From assembly GCF_044344315.1 (NCBI RefSeq), contig NZ_JBIJDC010000001.1, positions 1-64,000 on the forward strand: DNA of 64,000 nt. Reading direction: 5' to 3'. The stretch is from Zoogloea sp044344315 (GTDB lineage Bacteria; Pseudomonadota; Gammaproteobacteria; Burkholderiales; Rhodocyclaceae). Shown piece by piece: positions 39,242 through 48,001 of the stretch. The notes under the pieces were generated by a model that did no database searches, had not been told where the DNA came from, and saw only the letters and a list, made by a program, of their open reading frames with translations. Positions within the stretch are counted from its first letter, which is position 1. The number at the start of each line of letters is the position of its first letter. The position numbers were made by a program, and so were the translations under genes.

Positions 39242-41596
39242 TCAACGCTTGATACCCAGCAGGGGTTTCAGGCCCTGCATCTTGGATTTCAGTTCCGCCC
39301 CCACCTCACGGACATCCTGCTCGGTGCGCACCACCCGGGGGGTGATCATGACCAACAGCTCGGTCCGGTTCTTTTTCAGGGTGGTCGTCGAAAACAGGGC
39401 GCCCAGCACCGGGATGTCCTGCAACAGCGGGACACCCTGCTTGCCATCCCCCTTGTTGTCGCGAATAAGGCCACCCAGGACAATGGTTTCACCAGAGCGG
39501 ACCGCCACCTTGCTGGTGATCATGCGCTGGAGGAAGCTGCGCTGCCCCGTGGCCGAATCGACACCCCCTACATCCGAGATGCTCTGGTTGATCTGCATGG
39601 AGATGAGGTTACCGGCATTGACGGAAGGCGTCACCGAAAGCAGGACACCCGTATCCTTGTACTGGATGGACGAGGTGCTGACGCCACCATCGGTAACCGT
39701 CGTGGATGAACGGATCGGCTGCTGATCCCCCACCTGGATGGACGCGGTCTGGTTATCCAGGACCATCACAGAGGGTGACGATATTACGTTGACCAGTTGC
39801 TTGTCGGCCATGGCGTTCAGCACCGCACGGACCGCCCCGAGCGGGTTGGTGACCGTGTAGGAAAAGCCTTGCTGGGCCGTATTGATGGCCCCCGTCGTGG
39901 TGTTTCCGAGCACGCCGGTTCCGCTCCAGCCACCATTGCCGAGCCCGCCTTCGAAGTACCACTGCAGACCGTACTTGGTCTCATCGGTCAGGGTCACCTC
40001 GACGATGCTGGCCTCAATGAGCACCTGGTTAGGCGTGATGTCGAGCTGGCGCAAGGCGGCTTCGATGCGCTTGTAGTCCCGGCGCGGGGCATGGATCAGG
40101 AGCGCGTTGTTGTTGTTGTCAGCCACGACACGGATATCCTTGCCGAGACTCACCTGGGTGACCGACGACGGAATGACCTGGGCGTTCTGCCCCGCCCGGT
40201 TCCCTGTCAGGTTGGCACCCATACCCGTGTTGCCCGTCCCGGATGCGAATCCGAAACCACTTGCGCCTGTATTGGCACCAAAGCCTGCCGTGGTCTGGGT
40301 TGCCGTGGAAAGCCCCGGCGCCACGCCAGTGGCAGCCTGCCCGGTGCCGGTGGACGGCTGGGGCGAATACAGGCCATTGAGCAGGTTGGCAAGGTGCTGG
40401 GCCGACCCGTTCTGGACCGGGTATACATATAGCTGCGCCTCTCCGTCGGAGTCCATCGGCTTGTCGAGGCGCTCGATCCACGACTTGGCCTGCTCAAGCA
40501 TGTGGGCGCGCGGGGTGATGACCAGCAGCGCATTGAGCCGCTCTATCCCCAGCACGCGGATCAACCCACCCAGCGGCCCGGCCATGCGGACCGCGGTCGA
40601 CGCCGAGCTGGCGTCATCCGCCTTCCCTGTTCCGCCTGCAGCGGCCGCCGGCTTTGCGCCCGCCCCGCCCGCCCCAGCGTCACCACCGGCGAACAGGGAC
40701 CGCAGCGTGGTCTCGATCTCCTTGACCGAGGTATTCTCCAGGGGAAACAGGCCCACCGACATACCCTTGAGCATATCGACATCGAAGGTCGAGACGATCT
40801 CCAGCCACCCCTCCACTTGGTTGCGGGTACCGGCCAGGACAAGCAGATTGCGGAGCACATCGACACGCACAAAGGCTTCCGGCCCGGCCACGGGACGCAG
40901 GATCTCAGCCATCTCGGCGGCGCCGATGTGCTGCAGCGGAATGATCACGCTGCCGTAACCGGCAAGGTTCGAATTGGCGCGCCGCGGAATGGGCACGGCG
41001 CTCTTCATCATCTCGGCCTTGCCGATGCGATAGTGACCATTCACATCCGGCACCATGACGATGCCGTTGTTCAGAAGCAGGGATTCGAGAATGCCCAGAA
41101 GCTGGTCCTTGGGCACTGCACCCTGGGTGTGCAGGGTGATATCACCTGTCAGCGGGGGCACGATGGAATAATCAAGCTTGAGCAGATCGCCCATGATGAA
41201 GTGGATCACTTCCGTCACGGTCGCCTTCTCGAAGCGCAGCCCCACGCCCTTGTCATCCGAGACCACGAGGTTCCGCGCCGCCGGGAGCTTCATGAGCTGA
41301 TCGTTGCCCTTGATGAGCACCGGGCCGGACCGCTTGGCCTTGGCAGCCTGCGCGGCAGAGCCTGCCGGTGAGCCATCGCCAGCCGACGGAACCGTACCTT
41401 CGGCCCGATAGGCATCGATGGCTACCGGCGCATCCACGCCTGCCCTGCCCGAAGCTTCGGCAGACAAGCTCGACGGGGCCTGCGGGTCGGGCAAGGCCTG
41501 GGCCAGAGCCCCAAAGGACATCGCCAGGCCCAGGGAGCAGGCCATTAAGACAGATTGCAGCCGTTTCATCCGTAGGAAATCCATGTTTTTTGTCAC
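39242..41596 (-). CDS. gspD: Type II secretion secretin GspD
   Basis: A 784-residue secretin. A signal peptide (MKRLQSVLMACSLGLAMSFG) is followed by N0-N3 domains (VTEVIHFIMGDLLKLDYS, then KH-like repeats such as VLRNLLVLAGTRNQVEGW and RLNALLVITPRAHM). The C-terminal secretin core has DIRVVADNNNNALLI and ends RTELLVMITPRVV. Between N2 and N3 there are Gly/Ala/Thr-rich inserts (about 310-330 and 415-465). It forms the outer-membrane gate of the T2SS. Start GTG 41596 overlaps the gspN stop (GTGA); ATG 41584 and ATG 41569 are alternatives. As in Xanthomonas xps, gspD is the last core gene of the operon. Confidence 0.95.
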   Translation of the reverse strand: MTKNMDFLRMKRLQSVLMACSLGLAMSFGALAQALPDPQAPSSLSAEASGRAGVDAPVAIDAYRAEGTVPSAGDGSPAGSAAQAAKAKRSGPVLIKGNDQLMKLPAARNLVVSDDKGVGLRFEKATVTEVIHFIMGDLLKLDYSIVPPLTGDITLHTQGAVPKDQLLGILESLLLNNGIVMVPDVNGHYRIGKAEMMKSAVPIPRRANSNLAGYGSVIIPLQHIGAAEMAEILRPVAGPEAFVRVDVLRNLLVLAGTRNQVEGWLEIVSTFDVDMLKGMSVGLFPLENTSVKEIETTLRSLFAGGDAGAGGAGAKPAAAAGGTGKADDASSASTAVRMAGPLGGLIRVLGIERLNALLVITPRAHMLEQAKSWIERLDKPMDSDGEAQLYVYPVQNGSAQHLANLLNGLYSPQPSTGTGQAATGVAPGLSTATQTTAGFGANTGASGFGFASGTGNTGMGANLTGNRAGQNAQVIPSSVTQVSLGKDIRVVADNNNNALLIHAPRRDYKRIEAALRQLDITPNQVLIEASIVEVTLTDETKYGLQWYFEGGLGNGGWSGTGVLGNTTTGAINTAQQGFSYTVTNPLGAVRAVLNAMADKQLVNVISSPSVMVLDNQTASIQVGDQQPIRSSTTVTDGGVSTSSIQYKDTGVLLSVTPSVNAGNLISMQINQSISDVGGVDSATGQRSFLQRMITSKVAVRSGETIVLGGLIRDNKGDGKQGVPLLQDIPVLGALFSTTTLKKNRTELLVMITPRVVRTEQDVREVGAELKSKMQGLKPLLGIKR

Positions 41597-42255
41597 TGCG
41601 CAGGAGCAGGCTTGTTGCCGCGGGCCAGCAGGGCCGCCTTGCGTGCACGACGATCAGCAATCGCCTCTTCCACCGTTCTCGACTTTCCGTCACTTCCCAT
41701 TATCCGGGGGCCGCCTTCGATACCGCCACTCCCGCCGCCCTGCGCTACCGCCATGTCGGGAGCCCCCTGCACGGCATGCTTGAGCTCCAGCGTACGAAGC
41801 TCGCCGCCCGCGCCCTTGAACCGTGCGGTCTTGCCCTCTACCCCGTCGAGCGCCCAGGCGCCGAGCGTCTGCCCGAGCATGACGCGGCGGAAGCGGCCAC
41901 CTGTCAGGGCGATCACTCCGCTCTGCTCCCCGCCTTCCATCAAGCCCACCAGCCGGATGTCGGCAAGGGGATCGGGCTCCTGTTCAGCCGCGGACTTTTC
42001 CGGCGCAGGCGGCGGCGGAGGCCGGCGACTGACCCAGAACAAGGGACGCTCCCCCGTGCTGTTGAGCTGAGAGAGGTCATTCGGCACAGGGGAGACCGGG
42101 TAAACAGTCAGGGAATCCGAAGCCGGCGCAATGGCTGCCGGCGCCCGCCAGAGCACATTCTTCGGATCGAAATCCTCGTCCAGCCAGAGGGCTCCCAGGC
42201 CCCAGGCGAGGGCCAGATTCAGGACCAGCAGGATGGGCCACAGCTTGACCCTCAT
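41593..42255 (-). CDS. gspN: Type II secretion protein GspN/C-like (XpsN position)
   Basis: A 220-residue inner-membrane protein with one N-terminal helix (ILLVLNLALAWGLGALWL), a proline-rich spacer (RRPPPPPAPEK) and a periplasmic domain (about 95-165; IRLVGLMEGGEQSGVIAL) resembling the GspC homology region. This position, between gspM and gspD in an E-to-D ordered operon, is that of XpsN, which links the inner-membrane platform to the secretin in place of GspC. No PDZ domain is present. The name follows position; GspC would be an equivalent functional label. Confidence 0.82.
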   Translation of the reverse strand: MRVKLWPILLVLNLALAWGLGALWLDEDFDPKNVLWRAPAAIAPASDSLTVYPVSPVPNDLSQLNSTGERPLFWVSRRPPPPPAPEKSAAEQEPDPLADIRLVGLMEGGEQSGVIALTGGRFRRVMLGQTLGAWALDGVEGKTARFKGAGGELRTLELKHAVQGAPDMAVAQGGGSGGIEGGPRIMGSDGKSRTVEEAIADRRARKAALLARGNKPAPAQ

Positions 42256-42803
42256 GGCTGGATCCGCAAGGACATGACGACCATGGTCGCCGAAACCTGC
42301 TGAGGCTGCTTCGGGTCACCCCGATCGATGGAACGCAGGCTGAGCGTATCCACAAACAGGGCCGGCGTATCACCTGCAAGGGACGCGAGCGTCATCTGCA
42401 GGCTCTGCAAGCCGCCCTCAAGGGTCAACGAAACTGGAATCTGCTCCATGCCGTTCTCGACCCTTGCCGGCAACACCTGGCTGCTGACGATGGTCATGCC
42501 CGCAGCCTCCGCCGCGCGTCGAGCCCGCTGCTGCACATCATTGCCCGCTTTGCCGGCATCCTGCTCGGCTGGGTAGGCCCAGCGCCGCAGACTGGCGTAA
42601 GCATCGAGCACAGTTTTCTTGAGAGGGGCATCCGCCCCCTGCAGACCGAGCAGGCGCGCATAGCGGGGCTCGATCTCCTCCAGGACCGCCTGGGCGGCAA
42701 GGTAGCGATCCCAGGCATAACTGGCGGCGAGAGCCATGGCCCCCACGAAAATGATGAACGTCAGGCCAACCGAGATGAGCGCACGATGACGGATCATGTT
42801 CAT
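42252..42803 (-). CDS. gspM: Type II secretion protein GspM (XpsM-type)
   Basis: A 183-residue bitopic inner-membrane protein: one N-terminal helix (ALISVGLTFIIFVGAMALA), a coiled-coil-like stretch (about 35-80) and a ferredoxin-like periplasmic domain with IPVSLTLEGGLQSLQMTLA. It partners GspL in the assembly platform. Size and layout match the PF10741-type GspM of Xps systems. Its ATG overlaps the gspL stop, and its stop overlaps gspN, so translation is likely coupled. A second ATG two codons in is possible. Confidence 0.87.
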   Translation of the reverse strand: MNMIRHRALISVGLTFIIFVGAMALAASYAWDRYLAAQAVLEEIEPRYARLLGLQGADAPLKKTVLDAYASLRRWAYPAEQDAGKAGNDVQQRARRAAEAAGMTIVSSQVLPARVENGMEQIPVSLTLEGGLQSLQMTLASLAGDTPALFVDTLSLRSIDRGDPKQPQQVSATMVVMSLRIQP

Positions 42804-43828
42804 TGGCCCTTCTCCGCCCGATTGATCTTGAACTCGATGGTGAAATACTCTTTGGCGCTGCCCTGCACCCGAGTGGTTGCCGCCGGCGCCTTGACATCCG
42901 AGTAAGCCGGCTGGGAGGCCAGGATGTCGAGCAGACGGGCCGCATTGGCCGCCTGCCCGGAGATCCGGACGGTATTGCCCTTGAACTCCAGCGTATTGAC
43001 GAGCACATCATCGGGCAACAGGCGCGACAACTCGTCCAGGGTCAGCAGCGGATTGGCGTAGGCGGTGACAACACCGTTCACCTGCTCCAGACTGGCGTTG
43101 AACTTCATCAGATCAGCACGCAGATTGACTTGGGGCGAGGACGCCTTGACCAGCTTCTGGTTGCGCTCCAGCGCATCCATCACCTGAGCCCTCAACTGCA
43201 GCAACGGCGTCAGCGCAATGGCCATCAGCAGTACCAAGGCCAGCCCCAGCAAGCCGATGTTCAACCAGCGGGCGGCACGACCACCACGCCCGTGCTCCGA
43301 CTCTCCGAAACCCCGGATGGGAATCGGCTGACCTCCTCCGGCCCACACTTCAAACCGGGACGGGAGCGCTACCGACGAAAGGCTCGCCAGATGGCGCTGG
43401 ATCAAGCTGCGGGAAGACAGGACGGAATCGATGTGCAGGGCATCGCCCTCGCCTCCATCCCGCCGGACAAAACCCCACACCAGATCATTCTCGGGGAAGG
43501 GGCTGGCGCTGCGCGCATCAAGTGCCACGGCAGCATCCAGATCATCACCACTCAGGCGGGGCAGCGCCAGACTGCGGCGCAGCAGCAGATCTTCCGGCAG
43601 CTCGACAGCCACCCGTTCGACCTTGCCCTTGAAGGAGACAGACGCCGCCGAAACCCCCAGGCGCGTGCTCACCTGCCCGTCCGCATCAATAACACGAACC
43701 GGCGCCTGCGGATTGAACCAGCGAAAGAGTGGCCAGGCCGCAGCATCTGCCCAGCCATCGACGAAGTAACGCCCGACGGCCGCGAGATCGAGCCCAAAAA
43801 GGTCGAATTGACTCTTGGAACTGCTCAT
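42800..43828 (-). CDS. gspL: Type II secretion protein GspL
   Basis: A 342-residue protein. The cytoplasmic part (about 1-175) is an actin-like domain shortened relative to classical GspL. One membrane helix (WLNIGLLGLALVLLMAIALTPL) lies near 185-208, and a PilN-like periplasmic domain (about 215-342) includes PLLTLDELSRLLPDDVLVN. It recruits the ATPase GspE to the membrane and contacts GspM. It starts one base before gspK ends, in the same operon. Confidence 0.88.
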   Translation of the reverse strand: MSSSKSQFDLFGLDLAAVGRYFVDGWADAAAWPLFRWFNPQAPVRVIDADGQVSTRLGVSAASVSFKGKVERVAVELPEDLLLRRSLALPRLSGDDLDAAVALDARSASPFPENDLVWGFVRRDGGEGDALHIDSVLSSRSLIQRHLASLSSVALPSRFEVWAGGGQPIPIRGFGESEHGRGGRAARWLNIGLLGLALVLLMAIALTPLLQLRAQVMDALERNQKLVKASSPQVNLRADLMKFNASLEQVNGVVTAYANPLLTLDELSRLLPDDVLVNTLEFKGNTVRISGQAANAARLLDILASQPAYSDVKAPAATTRVQGSAKEYFTIEFKINRAEKGQ

Positions 43829-44749
43829 TCAGCGCTGCGCCACGGGGAGATTGCCACCCACACCCAGCGAACGCTCGGCACGCAACACCGTCCATGGCAG
43901 CCGGGATGACGGATGCGGCGCAACATCAGCGACCTGGGTACGCACGATGGCACGATCGGCGCCAAGGGGCACGAAGGCCTTCAGCCGAAAACGCGAAGAG
44001 GAGGATTGATCGATGAATTCCTGCATCAGAGTGGTGGTATCAACCTGGACCTGCCCCGCGTCTCGCGCGGCAGCAACCCTATCGGCGACGGCTGCATTCC
44101 CCTGGGCAAGCACAAGCAAGACTTCGAAAGGCGCCGCAAGCGGATTGGTGCGCGCCGAACCACCATCGACGGTGATCAAGCCCTTAATTTTATCATAGGT
44201 TTCCAGGTCAACCCCAAGCACCTGGAGGAGGTCTTCGGGCGCTTCGAACGCGCCCCCGCGGGTCCGGAAGGGCACGCCGGCGGCCGCATACTCCGGGTTC
44301 TCGGCCCCCTTCGGAAGCGAGGCCGAATCCGGATCGCGCCAATCGATCACGCGCTGGGCCAGCGTCTGGGCCGTGGCCGGATCCAGCCCCGCCCCATGCA
44401 CGAACAAAGCCGCCAACAGGGGCTCCGGCGCGGAATTGACGGCAATCAGTCCGTTCAAGGGCGTCACCACCACACGCACCCCCTCCCCATCAAAGGCAAG
44501 ATCGAGGGTCCGCTGGACGGCGAAGGCCGCTCTTCCGTCAGCGACGATGCTGCGCAGGGCGAGCTGGATTGCCGCATCGCCCCGAGCCTCGGCCGCAGCC
44601 ATGTCACGGCCTGCGGTCACCGTACGCAGTTCGGTGCGCGCCTGAAAAACCAGCGCCGACACCAACAGCATCAATGCGCTGACCATCCACAGCACGGCAA
44701 TCAGGGCGTAGCCGGCCTGCGACTTGCCCCGCGAAACGCGGCGCGTCAT
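43829..44749 (-). CDS. gspK: Type II secretion minor pseudopilin GspK
   Basis: A 306-residue type IV pilin-like protein. The prepilin site SQAGYALIAVLW lacks the usual Glu at position 5 after cleavage, as is normal for GspK. The large alpha-domain follows, with NGLIAVNSAPEPLLAALF and LAQRVIDWRDPDSASLP. GspK caps the pseudopilus tip with GspI and GspJ and needs the prepilin peptidase GspO, whose gene is not in the window. The N-terminus overlaps gspJ by four bases. Confidence 0.93.
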   Translation of the reverse strand: MTRRVSRGKSQAGYALIAVLWMVSALMLLVSALVFQARTELRTVTAGRDMAAAEARGDAAIQLALRSIVADGRAAFAVQRTLDLAFDGEGVRVVVTPLNGLIAVNSAPEPLLAALFVHGAGLDPATAQTLAQRVIDWRDPDSASLPKGAENPEYAAAGVPFRTRGGAFEAPEDLLQVLGVDLETYDKIKGLITVDGGSARTNPLAAPFEVLLVLAQGNAAVADRVAAARDAGQVQVDTTTLMQEFIDQSSSSRFRLKAFVPLGADRAIVRTQVADVAPHPSSRLPWTVLRAERSLGVGGNLPVAQR

Positions 44750-45402
44750 GGCGTCCCCGCTCCGGTGACGATGCGGGCCGAGGCACCGGAGGGCATCAGG
44801 CTACGCACTGGAATGACCATCAGAGGCCACGCACTCCCTGCGGCAGAGATCGACAGGCGGATACGGGCCAGCGTGCGGGGCTCGGGGCTGTTGCGCCATG
44901 CCTCGCGCCACTCGCCGCCGTCATCCAGCTGATAGGCCAGCGAGAATCCGTCCAGACGCCCAAGCAGGACCCGTTGCTCGGCCAGCGACCAATCAGGAAG
45001 TAACTCGACGCCCGTATAGGGCAGATAGGCCAGCATCAGCGCACTGCCGCCATCGTTGGCAGCCGCCACCTGCAGGCGAAAATGGTAAAGCCCGCCCGCG
45101 CCATGGCGGGCCGGCATGACCCCCACCCATTGCACGGCCGCAGCCCCCCCCACAAAAGTGCTCTCGTCAGGCGTTCCGGCCAGGCTGAGCCGGGGGCGCA
45201 GGACCACCTGCCCGAACACGTCATCGAGAAATCCGGAAACCACGCGACGTTCGTCCACAAGGGCAACACGCGCATCAAGCTTCTCCCCGGTGATCCCGAA
45301 GGAGCGCATCGCCGTGAGCAGCCCCACCATGATGATCGCCACAATCACCAGGGAAATGATCAGCTCGATGACGGTAAAGCCCTGTTCGTGCCGGAGCCTC
45401 AC
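44746..45402 (-). CDS. gspJ: Type II secretion minor pseudopilin GspJ
   Basis: A 218-residue protein with the prepilin motif EQGFTVIELIISLVIV (Glu5 present) near residue 6 and the beta-rich GspJ domain behind it (LLGRLDGFSLAYQLDDGG). GspJ is part of the GspI-J-K tip complex. The gene overlaps gspI and gspK by four bases each (ATGA junctions). Confidence 0.92.
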   Translation of the reverse strand: MRLRHEQGFTVIELIISLVIVAIIMVGLLTAMRSFGITGEKLDARVALVDERRVVSGFLDDVFGQVVLRPRLSLAGTPDESTFVGGAAAVQWVGVMPARHGAGGLYHFRLQVAAANDGGSALMLAYLPYTGVELLPDWSLAEQRVLLGRLDGFSLAYQLDDGGEWREAWRNSPEPRTLARIRLSISAAGSAWPLMVIPVRSLMPSGASARIVTGAGTP

Positions 45403-45809
45403 CGTGGCGCTCCGGGAGGCGGCCTGAGCTGGGGCAGCAGGCTCGACAGGGTCACCGACTGGGGGCGCTCCGGATCACCGAAAGTGACCTCCACGTCCAC
45501 CCGGTGCAGCGGCACGGCAGGCCCGGCTGCGGCGGCGGGCAAGGGGTAAGCCGCGGTACGCAATTGCCAGCGCATGCTGCCATCCACACCATCGATGAAC
45601 AGGCCGGACTCGGGCACGCCGTCCTGCAGGGCCAGCACCGAACGGGCGGTGCGCACCGCCCGTTCATAGCGCTCGGCATCGGCCACCGCGCGCACGCTGC
45701 CGCCGCTGGTCCGGTACAGCACCGCCAGGGAGAGCGCCATGATGGCAAAGGCGACGAGCACCTCGAGCAGGGAGAAACCCCGCTGGGTACGCGAGCGAAG
45801 GGGGCTCAT
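45399..45809 (-). CDS. gspI: Type II secretion minor pseudopilin GspI
   Basis: A 136-residue pseudopilin. The cleavage site QRGFSLLEVLVAFAIMALS lies near residue 9. Its short C-terminal domain includes RTARSVLALQDGVPE. GspI nucleates the tip complex. It overlaps gspH and gspJ, all on the minus strand. Confidence 0.92.
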   Translation of the reverse strand: MSPLRSRTQRGFSLLEVLVAFAIMALSLAVLYRTSGGSVRAVADAERYERAVRTARSVLALQDGVPESGLFIDGVDGSMRWQLRTAAYPLPAAAAGPAVPLHRVDVEVTFGDPERPQSVTLSSLLPQLRPPPGAPR

Positions 45810-46303
45810 CGGGAAATCGGCTCCTGGGTCACGGTCCCCAGCAACCAGTCCACGCGCAGGCGCACCCCGTCTCCGGAGCGCCGCAGGACATCCACGCTGC
45901 CGCCGGTCGCACCACCTCCGGGCAGAAAGCGGATGCCACCTCCGCCCTGGCCAGCCTCAAGCCCGGCAATGACGAGGCGCACGTCCACGGAATCCGGCAA
46001 GGTTTGATCCATCTTGCCCTGGGGCCCGAAGACCCGCTTTTCCATATCGACGGCAAACAGCGTGCTTTGCCCGGTCTGGATGGACATCTGGCGCGCGGCC
46101 GTCAGCCCGGCGAGCATGTGGCGGACCGTACTACGGTACTGGGACGTTTCCATGAGCTTGCCGAAAGCCACCGGCGCAAGGCCGAGCAGCAGGGCAATCA
46201 CCGCAAAGGCGACGATCAGTTCGAGCAGGGTAAAACCGGTGAAGGCGCGTCGCGCCTTCGGGCGGCCCGGCCTGAACGCCGGGCCGTTACTGCTACTTGC
46301 CAT
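45806..46303 (-). CDS. gspH: Type II secretion minor pseudopilin GspH
   Basis: About 165 residues. The prepilin motif FTGFTLLELIVAFAVIALL lies near residue 20, followed by AARQMSIQTGQSTLF, typical of GspH. I use ATG 46303, which overlaps the end of gspG by 11 nt and gives a normal short leader; the open frame extends to 46378 but would then overlap gspG deeply. Confidence 0.9.
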   Translation of the reverse strand: MASSSNGPAFRPGRPKARRAFTGFTLLELIVAFAVIALLLGLAPVAFGKLMETSQYRSTVRHMLAGLTAARQMSIQTGQSTLFAVDMEKRVFGPQGKMDQTLPDSVDVRLVIAGLEAGQGGGGIRFLPGGGATGGSVDVLRRSGDGVRLRVDWLLGTVTQEPISR

Positions 46304-46733
46304 TGCGGATGTCGGCGTTCTCACCCTCGCCACCCGGAGCGCCATCAGCCCCGTAGGAGACGATCTCGACATCGGCACCGTTGGGCGCGCGCTTGTAGCG
46401 GTAAGCGTTGTTCCACGGATCCAGGGGCACCGAGCCCCCCTTCAGGTAAGGGCCATCCCAGCCATTCGCCGAGGCCGGCTTCTTGACCAGGGCCTCCAGC
46501 CCCTCCTCGTCCGACGGAAAGCGGCCGACGCCGAGCTTGAAGAGTTCGACGGATTTTTCCAGATCGGCGATCTGGATGCCGGCGGTCTTACTCTTGGCGC
46601 CGCCAAGTTGACCGAGCATGCGCGGACCAACGAGGCCCACCAGCAGAGTCAGGATGGCCAGCACGACCAGCAGTTCGACCAGCGTGAAGCCGGCATTGCG
46701 CGCCACGCGCGAAGAACGGGAAACGTACAGCAT
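46293..46733 (-). CDS. gspG: Type II secretion major pseudopilin GspG
   Basis: A 146-residue major pseudopilin. The cleavage motif NAGFTLVELLVVLAILTLL lies near residue 13, followed by the conserved helix and GRFPSDEEGLEALVKKP. The C-terminal calcium-loop region (DPWNNAYRYKRAP, VEIVSYGADGAPGGEGENAD) is intact. GspG polymerises into the pseudopilus. Start ATG 46733 has GGAG 6 nt upstream; GTG 46739 is a poorer choice. Confidence 0.95.
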   Translation of the reverse strand: MLYVSRSSRVARNAGFTLVELLVVLAILTLLVGLVGPRMLGQLGGAKSKTAGIQIADLEKSVELFKLGVGRFPSDEEGLEALVKKPASANGWDGPYLKGGSVPLDPWNNAYRYKRAPNGADVEIVSYGADGAPGGEGENADIRNGK

Positions 46734-46762
46734 TGGCACTCCGGATCTTGGATTGAAAAGTC

Positions 46763-48001
46763 TTACACAGCCAGATCGTTCACCGACAGGATTCCCATCA
46801 GGATCGATACGATGATCCCGGCGATCATCACGCCGAGCGTCAGAATTAGCAAGGGTTCGAGCAGGGTCAGACCACGCTTGATGCTGGTCTCCACCTCCCG
46901 GTCGAGGATGCGCGACAGCTCGAGCATCATGCTGTCGAGCCGGCCCGTCTCCTCCCCGACACGGACCAGATTAATCGCCATCGGTTCAAACAGCGCGGTC
47001 TTGTAGAGCGCATCGGTCATCCGCCCGCCGCCCTTCATGGCCGGCGCAATGCGCTCGAAAGCCGTGCGGACATGAACATTGCCGACCGTTTCAGTGGCGA
47101 TGTTGAGGGCCGAGATCACCGGCACGCCATTGCCCAGCAGGGTGCCAAGGGAACGGGTGAAGCGGGTGATCTCGTATTTCAGGAAGATGGCCCCGAACAC
47201 CGGCAGGCGCAGCGCCTTGCCCTGCCACCACAGGCGCCCGGAGGGGGAGGCAAACCAGCGGCTCAGGCCGGCCCCCAGCAGAAACACCGCAACGCCCAGC
47301 AGCAAACCATAATCGGTAAAAAAATGCCCGGTGGCCACCACGATGCGGGTGGGCGTGGGCAGCGCATCGCCCATGTCCTTGAACAGGGTCTCGAACTGGG
47401 GAACGACGAAGCCGAGCATGGCGATCACGGAAATCACCGCCACCAGCAGCAGGATGGCCGGGTAGATCATCGCCGAGATGACGCTCTCGCGCAGGGCCCG
47501 GATGCGCTCCAGGTGTTCCACCAGGCGCGTCAGCACTTCGCTCAGCTGGCCGCCGATCTCACCGGAACGGACCATGTTGATGTAGAAGTCGCCGAAGAAG
47601 TCGCGATGCGGTGTGATGGCACGACTTAGCGGCGAGCCCCCCTTGACCGCATCGAGCACGCCGGCGAGGAGGCTCCCCACCGACGCCTTGTGGCTCATGC
47701 CGATCAGCACCTTGAGGGCCCGGTCGAGGGACAGGCCCGCCCGCAGCATAATGGCCAGCTCGGAAGTGAAGGCCAGCAGGTCGGCCTGGGTCGGCTTGCC
47801 CTTGGCCGGCGCCCGCCCGGCGGGCTGGGGGATGCCGTCCCTGGGCGCCTGCACGGCCCCTGCCCCCGCGGGAGTGATGCGCAGGGGCGTCAGCCCCTTG
47901 GCCTTGAGGCTGCGCAGGACCGCATCTTCGCTGAGGGCCTCCATCACGCCGTCGCGGCGCACGCCCTTGGCGTCGGCAGCCTGGTAGGCAAACTCAGGCA
48001 T
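46763..48001 (-). CDS. gspF: Type II secretion inner-membrane platform protein GspF
   Basis: A 412-residue polytopic protein with two T2SSF domains. The N-terminus MPEFAYQAADAKGVRRDGV is canonical. The first domain has FTSELAIMLRAGLSLDRAL, and the second has FTRSLGTLLGNGVPVISAL and EETGRLDSMMLELSRILD. Three helices lie near 175-195, 225-245 and 380-402. It forms the platform core with GspE and GspL. Overlaps gspE by 8 nt. Confidence 0.95.
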   Translation of the reverse strand: MPEFAYQAADAKGVRRDGVMEALSEDAVLRSLKAKGLTPLRITPAGAGAVQAPRDGIPQPAGRAPAKGKPTQADLLAFTSELAIMLRAGLSLDRALKVLIGMSHKASVGSLLAGVLDAVKGGSPLSRAITPHRDFFGDFYINMVRSGEIGGQLSEVLTRLVEHLERIRALRESVISAMIYPAILLLVAVISVIAMLGFVVPQFETLFKDMGDALPTPTRIVVATGHFFTDYGLLLGVAVFLLGAGLSRWFASPSGRLWWQGKALRLPVFGAIFLKYEITRFTRSLGTLLGNGVPVISALNIATETVGNVHVRTAFERIAPAMKGGGRMTDALYKTALFEPMAINLVRVGEETGRLDSMMLELSRILDREVETSIKRGLTLLEPLLILTLGVMIAGIIVSILMGILSVNDLAV